NCBI RefSeq assembly: GCF_024868665.1
Contig: NC_079908.1
Coordinates: forward strand, 624,753-688,752
Direction of reading: 5' to 3'
Source of the DNA: Triplophysa rosa
Lineage: Eukaryota > Chordata > Actinopteri > Cypriniformes > Nemacheilidae
Length of the DNA stretch: 64,000 nt
In this document: positions 53,505-64,000 of the stretch, one piece after another
Numbering within the stretch: the first letter of the stretch is position 1
Layout: each line of letters begins with the position of its first letter
Made by a program: the position numbers and the translations under genes
The notes under the pieces: generated by a model
What the model was told of the DNA's origin: nothing
What the model saw: only the letters and a program-made list of their open reading frames with translations
The model's database searches: none

Positions 53505-54380
53505 GTGTCTGTCCCCCGGATTAGCAAACATAAAATAATGCGTAAACCTCTTGAAAGTAATTTAATAAACGTTAAACAAACTAAACATGAACAAAATACA
53601 GATAATCAACTGTTACGACTCGGATTGCTAAATATTAGATCTCTCTCTAATAAAGCACTTTTTGTTAACGATATGATAACAGATCATAAAATAGACATGC
53701 TCTGTTTGACAGAAACATGGCTAAAACCAGATGATTATATTGCTTTAAATGAATCTGTCCCCCAAGATTATTATTATAAACACGAGCCTCGTCTAAAAGG
53801 CAGAGGGGGAGGTGTCGCAGCACTTTACAATAACTCTCTTAGCATTTCCCAGAAGTCGAACTCTAAATATAATTCTTTTGAAGTCATGGTTCTTCATGTT
53901 TCAACACCTAATACTAAAGATAAAACACTTTTTAAATTGATTCTAGCTATTGTATATAGGCCTCCAGGGCACCACACAGATTTTATTAAAGAATTTGGTG
54001 GGTTCTTATCAGAACTAGTACTGGCCGCAGATAGACTCCTTGTCGTTGGTGACTTTAACATCCACGTAGATAACGTTACAGATGCCTTAGGAATGGCTTT
54101 CAAAGACACTCTTAACTCCATGGGCATTAGTCAACATGTGTCAGGACCCACTCACCTTCGTAATCATACTTTAGATTTAATACTGTCTTACGGTATAAAT
54201 GTGGACGACGTTAAAATCCTTCAGCAGAGTGAAGACATTTCGGATCATTATCTGGTATTATGTTTGCTTCACTGGCCTACGGCTGCAAATAAAACTCATT
54301 GTTACAAATATGGTAGAACAATAACTTCAACTACCAAAGATGCGTTTCTCGATAATCTGCCCGAATTGTCTCAAATATGA
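53505..54380 (+). pseudogene. LINE ORF2 endonuclease (APE-type)
   Basis: The 291-residue frame shows the apurinic-endonuclease fold: GLLNIRSLSNKA, DMLCLTETWL (catalytic Glu), GGGVAALY, IVYRPPG, LVVGDFNIH (Asp/Asn pair), LDLILSYG and EDISDHYLV (SDH motif with His). All key residues are present. It ends with a stop after LPELSQI, where the linker to RT is frame-shifted. Confidence 0.85.
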
Positions 54381-54546
54381 GAAATAACGTTGAAGATCTT
54401 GACATTACCACTGAAAATTTTAATTCCACCTTCTCGGTAACGCTATGACAAAGTTGCTCCACTACGTTTAAAAGAAGATTAAAAATGGCAGCCCCACACC
54501 GTGGTATAATGAACACACTCAGGCTCTAAAGAAAGCGGCCCGAAAA

Positions 54547-56121
54547 ATGGAGCGCAACTTTAAGAAAACTAAATTAGAGGTATTTCGTACAGCATGGAAG
54601 GATAGTATTCGAAAATACAGGAAAGCCCTAATAACTTCTAGATCCGCCTACTTTTCATCACTAATAGAAGAAAACCAGCACAACCCTAGGTTTTTATTTA
54701 ACACGGTGGCTAAATTAACAAAAAATAAATCGTCAGTGACTTCTGATCCTGTATATCAGCATAGCAGTGATGAATTTATGAACTACTTCACATATAAAAT
54801 CCAAGATATTAGAGAAAAAATTATAACAATGCAATCAGAAGTGAAACCCGCTGAACAAACTAACTACAGCGCCCTTAAGGAGAAAATGCAATTATTTTAT
54901 ACCGTAGATCAAGATGAGCTGTCTAAAATTATTAGATCATCTAAATCAACAACATGCATACTAGACCCTATACCTACAAATCTACTGAAAGAGATGCTCC
55001 CAGAAATTATAGATCCTCTTCTTGGTATTATTAACTCATCTCTGACATTAGGACATGTGCCTAAAGCATATAAGGTGGCTGTTATAAGGCCCCTTGTCAA
55101 AAAACCCCAACTCGACCCTAGAGAACTAAGGAACTACAGGCCTATATCGAATCTACCTTTCATATCTAAAGTTCTGGAAAAAGTAGTTTCAACTCAATTA
55201 TGCTCCTTCCTCCAAAGGAATGACATCAATGAAGAATTCCAGTCTGGATTTAGAGCATGTCACAGTACAGAGACTGCTTTGATCAGAGTTACAAATGATC
55301 TGCTATTGGCGTCTGACCGAGGTTGTATCTCGTTATTGGTGCTGCTAGACCTTAGTGCTGCATTCGATACCATTGACCACAGCACACTCCTACATAGACT
55401 CGAAAATTATGTCGGCATTAAGGGAATAGCTTTGAAATGGTTTAAATCTTATTTATCCGACCGTTTTCAATTTGTAGCAATAAACAATGAGGTGTCACGC
55501 AAATCGCAAGTCCAGTACGGTGTACCACAGGGCTCAGTCTTAGGGCCTCTGCTCTTCGCATTATACATGCTACCTCTAGGAGATATAATAAAGCGACACG
55601 GAGTTAGCTTTCACTGTTATGCTGATGATACTCAACTTTATATTTCCTCGAAGCCTCATGAAACACAGCAGTTCCATCGAATAATGGAATGCATAGTCGA
55701 TATAAAAAACTGGATGAGTAACAACTTTTTATTACTGAACTCGGACAAAACGGAAGTGTTACTTATTGGACCGAAAACTGCTATAAGTAACAACCAAGAA
55801 TACTGTTTAACTATTGACGGATGTTCCATAAAACCCTCGTCGTCAGCAAAGAATCTTGGCGTTCTATTCGATAGTAATCTGTCATTTGAGAGCCACGTCG
55901 CCAACACCTGTAAAATTGCGTTTTTCCATTTTAAGAATATATCTAAACTACGTCATATGCTGTCAATCTCAGATGCAGAGAAGTTAATTCATGCATTCAT
56001 GACATCAAGACTAGATTACTGTAATGCACTGTTAGGTGGTTGCCCTGCAGGCGTTATTACAAAAACTCCAATTGGTCCAAAACGCGGCAGCTCGAGTTCT
56101 TACACGTACAAAAAAGTATGA
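54547..56121 (+). pseudogene. LINE ORF2 reverse transcriptase
   Basis: 524 residues: RPLVKKPQLDP, NYRPISNLPFISKVLEKVV, STETALIRVTNDLLLASDRG, LLDLSAAFDTIDHSTLL, YGVPQGSVLGPLLFALYMLP, YADDTQLY, and NLGVLFDSNLSFESHV in the thumb. All catalytic motifs are intact. The frame is lost near 56,036 and the rest continues at 56036-56470. Confidence 0.88.
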
Positions 56122-56470
56122 ACATATTAGCCCGGTTCTGTCAACCTTGCACTGGTTACCTATAAAGCATCGCGTTAACTTTAAAATCTTGCTTATTACC
56201 TATAAAGCCTTACATGGTTTAGCTCCTCAGTACTTGAATGAACTCCTTTTGTATTACAGTCCTTCACGTGCATTACGCTCTCAGGCGTCCTGTCAGTTGG
56301 TAATACCTAGAATTTCAAAATCAAGTGCAGGTGGTAGATCCTTTTCCTATCTAGCGCCTAAACCTTGGAATAGTCTTCCCTGCACTGTCCGGGAGGCAGA
56401 CACACTCTGTCAGTTTAAATCTAGACTAAAGACGCATCTTTTTAATCTTGCATACACTACTCTTCCATAA
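56036..56470 (+). pseudogene. LINE ORF2 C-terminal segment
   Basis: Continues the RT frame after a frameshift: LQLVQNAAARVLTRTKKYEH, LHWLPIKHRVNFKILLITYK, LAPQYLNELL and AGGRSFSYLAPKPWNSLP, ending TLP and stop. These blocks are the conserved C-terminus of L2/CR1-type ORF2 proteins in fish. Confidence 0.85.
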
Positions 56471-57150
56471 TATAAATCTTCTGAGGGTTTAGGCTGCATT
56501 AGTTAGATCAACCGGAACCAAAAACACAACTGATGTACTTGTTGCATCAAAGAGTACAGAACAGTACTCTACTCTCAGCCAGTCTTGTCTCATTGTTCCA
56601 AGGTTACCACAGCGAGCAGGATGCAGTTCATGGCCTGACCTGATGGTAGAGCGGAGAATGGGAAGTGGGGACCTGACAAGAGCTGAGATGATAGAGCTGG
56701 ATAAAGAAGGACGCGGTCTCTTGACATGTCTTCACCACAAAACTTCAAATGCTATTAGATTATTAATGATAATCTTAAACTATAATTTATTTTATTATTA
56801 AGTTTATTTATTTTATTTAGCCTTGTTGTGCAAGTTCTCTGGAGCTTGTGCAGAGGCAGCAGCTTTTGCCAGAGGGGAACTGGAATCCCCTGGTTGGGCC
56901 TGGGTTCTCCTGAGGTTTTTTTTCTCGATTAGAGTTTTGGGTTCCTCGCCACCGTTTGCATACTGTTTTTGCACTATCTGCCTGACCGGGGGGGCTGCTT
57001 TAGAATCTTAAAGTTTTACTTAATTAATATTGCATATAGGAATTTATAGTCTGTTATATTTGACCTGTGCTTCTCTCTCCTTTATCCTAAATGTGTGCTC
57101 TCACTGAGCGTGTGTGCATACTTGTCCGTGTACGTACGTGTGTGTGTGTG

Positions 57151-57184
<34 letters not shown>

Positions 57185-57389
57185 CTCTGTGTCTGTGTGT
57201 GTTGGTGCGTGTTGTGTGTGTGGAGTGTTTTGTGTGTGGGTGTGTCTGTCTTCTGTGTTTTCAACCTTTTCTTGTTTTTGCAGGTACAACTTTGATTGTT
57301 TTGCTTGTAGTCAATGTGTCTCATGTACAGCTGCTTTGTAACAATGAAAATTGTAAAAGCGCTATATAAATAAAGTTGAGTTGAGTTGA
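56471..57389 (+). other. LINE 3' UTR
   Basis: Non-coding 3' region of the 5.3-kb LINE. It includes a (TG)n tract (57,137-57,240) and ends GCGCTATATAAATAAAGTTGAGTTGAG. The terminal repeat serves as the priming tail. Confidence 0.75.
57137..57240. repeat. (TG)n microsatellite in the LINE 3' UTR
   Basis: Interrupted TG repeat with TGCGTG and TCTG variants. Confidence 0.9.
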
Positions 57390-57995
57390 GTTTAAATGAG
57401 GTGGGGACAGTGCCAGTGGTGATGGAGGTGTTAATAATGTGTGAGTGGGAGAGATAGCCCGTAGGAGGTGGGAAGGGATCGGATCGAGGGGACAGGTAGT
57501 AGGCCGGGTGGAAAGGAGAATTTTGAAGACATCAGTCTCCGAGAGGGGAGAGAAAGAAGGGAGTTGAGGATAGCAAGGGGTAAGAGAGAGATCAGGGATG
57601 CGATGAGCAGAGAATTGCCTGCTGATGGTCTCCACTTGGTATTGGCGGGAGGTGGAGGGGGACAGAGAAGAGAGGAGAAGGTTGACACGGGTTAGATGCA
57701 GTTTGGATTTTGTTTTGAAGGTACTTGGTTTTGGCTGCAGATATATCAGTAGTGAAGGACTTAAGATGATGTTGATACTTGGAGAGATCAGAAGGGTCTC
57801 TAGACTTGCGCCACTTCCTCTCCGCAGCCCTTAGCTTGGTCCTATGGTCGCGAAGAGTCTCAGAAAGCCAGGGGCAAGAGGGTGTGGCACGTGCAGGCCT
57901 AGAGGTAAGAGGGCCGACACTGTCAAGACAGGATGTTAAGGTTGTTCAGAGACGATCAGTAGCTTCCTCAGCCTTGAGAGATGAGTAAAGGGTCT
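57390..57995 (-). mobile_element. older LINE fragment, right of the nested insertion
   Basis: Minus-strand LINE coding remains: TRPTTCPLDPIPSHLLRAI (57,440-57,560) and SLISLLPLAILNSLL, an upstream RT region. It continues the fragment at 51,481-52,121 across the 5.3-kb insertion. Confidence 0.65.
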
Positions 57996-58384
57996 TAAAA
58001 TCTTAAAATCAATCCTGAAACGAACTGGAAGCCAGTGGAGTGAAGCTAAAACTGGGTGATGTCCTCACGCTTACTCCCAGTTAAAAGCCGAGCCGTTGAG
58101 CGGAAAAGACAACTGCTCAAATCCAACATATAAAGAGACACAATAGTCTAGTCTACTCTGGACATAATCAAATCATGAATTACTCTTTCAAACTCCTTCC
58201 TTGGCAGATAAGGCTTGACTTTAGCCAACACCCGTAGATTATAAAAACAGGCTTTTACAACAGAACTAATCTGCTTTTCAAATTTAAAAGCGCTATCACC
58301 CAGATTCTTAGCAAATAGACAAATGCACAATCCTAAGTCACTAAGAGCATCTACACAGGCTCTCAAATGCCCAGGATGACCAAA
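57996..58384 (-). mobile_element. LINE fragment (reverse-transcriptase C-terminal region)
   Basis: The minus strand reads LGDSAFKFEKQISSVVKACF, NLRVLAKVKPYLPRKEFERV and IHDLIMSRVD. This is the block seen after YADD in a common fish LINE (compare FDKQISSVVK and RVIHALITSRLD). It is a short truncated piece, cut by the MITE at 58,385. Confidence 0.65.
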
Positions 58385-58765
58385 CACTACAAGGGATAGT
58401 TCACCCAAAAATGAACATGCAGTCATGAATGACTCACTCTCTAGTTGTTCCAAATCTGTAAAAATGTCTTTGTTTGGTTGAACACAGTGAAAGATATTTG
58501 GAAGAATGCTTATGACCAAACAGTTCTTGGACTCCATTGACTACCATAGGAAAAATATATTTTATTCATTTCTTTGTTCCGTTGAGCACAAAAGAAGGTA
58601 TTTTGAAGAATGTAGGACAGCAAATAGATCTGGGGCACTTTTGACTACCATTGTCTTTTGTCCTACTATGGTAGTCAATGGAGTCCAAGAACTGTTTGGT
58701 CATAAGCATTCTTCCAAATATCTTTCTCTGTGTTCAACCAAAGAAATTTATACAGGTTTATGCAG
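58385..58765. mobile_element. MITE with GGGATAGTTCACCC terminus
   Basis: Starts AGGGATAGTTCACCCAAAAA. GTTCTTGGACTCCATTGACT near 58,522 is complementary to AGTCAATGGAGTCCAAGAAC at 58,672-58,691, and GGAAGAATGCTTATGACC pairs with GGTCATAAGCATTCTTCC. The right terminus is lost after TTTATACAGGTTTA. Same family as 50,764-51,096. Confidence 0.8.
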
Positions 58766-59455
58766 GTCAATTTTTTTCACAAATTGTTGAATTAACTCGA
58801 CAAGTAGAAAAATTCATTTTTTTGAGTGTACATTTTTATTGAATGTGTTTTATTTTAATGAGACGCGAAATTTAAAAGGTTGTTTATGTGTTTCACTTGG
58901 TTTTCACCTATGATCTTGGGATGCATAAGAACACAGAGGATGGAGTATGGATATATTGTAATTACATTCATTAAATGTAGGCAAAAAAATAAACAAGCAC
59001 TGTATATTAATTTGCTCTGTATATAAATATTTCAAACTATATGTATAAACTATATTCAAAAGTTCAGATCAATTCAATATTTAATTGGAGAGACACATTT
59101 TCTTAAATAATAAGATTTTAGCCAGTTTATAATTTATTTCTGATCTACCTTTATTTGTAACTTTTTTAAACGTTTCAGCTTCTGTTAATTACAGTAACAA
59201 TTGTGACATACATTGTCCTTACTGCACATAACCGCTAGGTGGAGGCTGTGCGCAACAGTTTATTTTGAAGTTTGTCTTTTTCTCTGTACAGGTCAGTTTT
59301 CTGCATTTGACTGGATTGTTTTTAATCATTAATATCAGAACGAATATAAATGAGTATTTCATACAGACAATTCGTGATAATGAGTGTTTGTAATTGTAGC
59401 CGCTAAACTTTTAAGACGCGAGATGGCTTAAAAACTTCAGATCCCATGATGCTGT
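58766..59455. other. intergenic sequence upstream of the Ste20 kinase
   Basis: AT-rich sequence with no recognised gene or repeat. Confidence 0.45.
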
Positions 59456-62020
<2,565 letters not shown>

Positions 62021-62202
62021 TGTGTGTGTGTGTGTGTGTGCGTGTGCGCGTGTGCGTGCGCATGTGTGTGTGTGTGTGTCAGGGGTCATGTGTTTCCTTT
62101 AATCTCTGGTGTTCAGTGCTGTTGGTTTCATGATGATAAGAAGAGCGAGCGTCTTCTCTCTGGGTGGAGATGAACCCAACACACACACACACACACACAC
62201 AC
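62021..62202. repeat. (TG)n and (CA)n microsatellites
   Basis: (TG)n with TGCG interruptions at 62,021-62,080 and (CA)n at 62,179-62,202, about 100 bp apart. The two are complementary and could pair. Confidence 0.9.
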
Positions 62203-62535
62203 TGATCTGAGTTCAGACACACCACACCATGAGTAAATACAGAACTGAAAGATCCCAGCTCAGGGTTTGAATACAGAACACAGTGTATAATAGTTCATGG
62301 CTTGACTATTGTTTCAGGTTCATATTATGGATAGAAGCACATGGTTACACATTGTATTGTGTTGGTAACCCCACAGTGTGTTGTGTTACATTCAGACTTT
62401 AGCGGGATCACTTTATTTTGATGTTGTGACATTGTGTAAATATTTACTACTGTTTTCATAAAGATAAATAGCAAGAAATACAGAAGGAGGTCCATAAACG
62501 CACATTAAAGATGAAAATTCACTAGTATTCATTAG

Positions 62536-62610
62536 GGGTGTAACGATACTTCGTATTACGATATTTCGCGATGCGAAAATGTTACGATGCGCATCGAAGA
62601 GAGATGGCGA
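62536..62610. mobile_element. fragment of a dispersed fish repeat (GGGGTGTAACGATA)
   Basis: TTAGGGGTGTAACGATACTT and ATTACGATATTTCGCGATGC form a recognisable dispersed-repeat terminus. No partner end was found. Confidence 0.45.
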
Positions 62611-62933
62611 TATTTTACATGTTTAATTCTATTCTATTATATGCGGTAGAGAGAGAAGTCTCTGTGAGAAGGGGAAGCACAAGACACAATCTGTGTCTCC
62701 AAGTGGTTTACAAAGCGTCATAGTTTCCTTCACAATCGCCGTTAAAACACAGCAAACTTGAAGCGTGACTGCAGGCGAGTCACCCTAAAACTCATTACAA
62801 AGGAGCACAAACGTGTTTAATTGCCAATGTTCATTTATCCGCTAACGTGAGCTGCTGCATAACGTGATATGAACATAAAGTAAGTCAAAAGAAACCAGCG
62901 CTGTTCTGATCAGAGATGAAGTGAGTCGTACTT

Positions 62934-63486
62934 AGGGTTGGGTATCGAAAATCAATTCCAATTTGGAATCGGAATCGAAAGGCTAGGAATTCGGATACTT
63001 GAGATTAAAATTTGAATTCCTCTTATCAATTCCTGTGTGCATATTTTCAGAAAAGTACATGCGTTGCATGATCTGCTGACATCTCAATAAAAGCCCTTAT
63101 GAAAATTATCAATATTTTTTACTATAGTAAGCATAGTTTAGCTATAGAATTTGCATTAAAGCACAGGAATCACAAATGAACCATAGTTGCATTATAGTAA
63201 CTGCAGTTTAACCATGATGTAGTTCAACTATGATAATACAAATTGTAATAAATCAGAAAAGGTGTGTTTCTATGTGTAAATATACACAAAACGGTGCTCA
63301 TAAATATATATACTGTATATATTGCAAACAAGTCAATAAGCAGGCTAAATGACCATACAGGTTGATATCTAAATGTTTTACTTCAACTGTGGAATCGAAA
63401 CTGGGAATCGATAAGAATCGAAATCGATAAGCAGAATCAGAATTGGAATCGGAATCGATAAAATTGAAACGATTCCTAACCCTAGC
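62934..63486. mobile_element. MITE with AGGGTTGGGTATCG / CCTAACCCT ends
   Basis: Left end TTAGGGTTGGGTATCGAAAA, with TTCCAATTTGGAATCGGAAT next. Right end GGAATCGGAATCGATAAAAT and ATTCCTAACCCTAG. The ends are inverted over about 60 bp around 550 bp of AT-rich sequence. No transposase. Confidence 0.7.
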
Positions 63487-64000
63487 TGTACTGTATATTA
63501 AAAGATCGAATGACATGTTAAAAACAAGTATGTGATCTGCATGATTGAAGAAATGTAATACAGGTTATGTAATGTGTCTTTCTGAAAGATTTTTCTCATT
63601 CATTACGGTCTCAAGCAAAGACAGCGCAGCGAGCCAATAGCGCTTGAGCGTGAGCTCTGTCAGAGCGTTTCATTGGTTGAATGTACTGAATGAACACGCC
63701 CTTCACTGAACGAACGAGTCAATTGAGTCAAAATGAGACCGTACATGTCGTTCATGGTCTAATATTCTCTGTTACAACAATGCATATCCAGTAGTTACTG
63801 AACTTTTCTGAAAAATAAAGCTAATGACCAGGTTTAATTTAATTCCAAGATAAAGTAAATTATGTCGAAACAGTTCAATCTTTGTATGGAACATTTAATT
63901 ACACCAATTAAATGAGTTAATCCAGATAGATTGTAGTAGATTTATTTAATGTAGATTTCGTCGACTAAAAATAGACTCAAACTATGATAAATTGGGATGA
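63487..64000. other. intronic sequence to the window edge
   Basis: AT-rich. Short palindromic stretches (GGTCTCAAGCAAAG, AATGAGACCGTACATG) near 63,606-63,745 suggest an old repeat, but nothing is assigned. Confidence 0.4.

Larger units (their letters stand above)
52122..57389 (+). mobile_element. near full-length CR1/L2-group LINE, inserted into an older LINE
   Basis: 5.3 kb plus-strand non-LTR element with 5' UTR, ORF1, ORF2 (endonuclease plus reverse transcriptase) and a 3' end of GCGCTATATAAATAAAG plus (TTGAG)n. GTTTAA flanks it on both sides (52116-52121 and 57390-57395), consistent with a target duplication. ORF1 is intact. ORF2 has at least two frame breaks (near 54,380-54,540 and 56,036-56,121), so this copy is probably inactive but young. 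Confidence 0.88.

Noticed and set aside
57082..57369. Cys/Val-rich and His/Thr-rich open frames
   Set aside because: They come from the TG/CA repeat in the LINE 3' UTR.

Overview
This window is vertebrate nuclear DNA, most likely from a teleost and plausibly a cyprinid. It is AT-rich and intron-dominated. It is full of mobile elements typical of fish: DIRS-like gag fragments, Gmr1-type and ordinary Ty3/gypsy elements, CR1/L2-group LINEs, a Tc1-like remnant, several MITE-like palindromes, and many TG, CA, GA and CT microsatellites. Nothing looks bacterial. Most of the longer open frames are transposon coding sequence or translated repeats. The real host genes are split into short exons with clean GT-AG boundaries.

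Two host genes can be read. On the minus strand a serine/threonine kinase of the STK32/YANK family runs from its ATG at about 47.1 kb down to about 5.3 kb. Eleven coding exons join in one frame to about 366 residues, with the glycine loop, catalytic lysine, HRD, DFN and APE motifs in order. On the plus strand, about 12 kb from the stk32 ATG and head to head with it, lies the first coding exon of an SLK/STK10-type Ste20 kinase (59,756-59,911). The rest of that gene lies beyond the window.

Region by region: 1-14.0 kb is a set of near-identical copies of the 3' end of stk32, its neighbouring 20-bp minisatellite and a degenerate DIRS-like element. Three copies are direct and one (about 9,622-14,021) is inverted and ends at an N. 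14.0-14.7 kb is the minisatellite butting directly onto a kinase exon; every unit carries a copy of that exon's 5' splice site. 15.9-19.8 kb is a minus-strand LINE holding a non-autonomous LTR element and a DIRS gag fragment. 20-28 kb is intron with a TIR transposon, a second LINE and a solo LTR. 28.7-31.7 kb is a Gmr1-like element with integrase upstream of reverse transcriptase and a second N. 35.9-36.4 kb is a 5-bp-period satellite. 38.4-42.2 kb is a decayed gypsy element. 48.9-49.4 kb is a CpG-rich putative stk32 promoter beside a long purine tract. 50.5-58.8 kb is nested transposons, including a nearly full-length 5.3-kb LINE whose ORF1 carries a zinc motif and an SGNH-esterase domain. 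59.5-64 kb is the 5' UTR, first coding exon and first intron of the Ste20 kinase.

The most notable observations are the splice-donor minisatellite at an exon edge, the repeated stk32 tail whose copies differ at one tryptophan codon (TGG, TAG, TTG), and evidence that 9.6-14.0 kb is either a real inversion or a mis-oriented contig.
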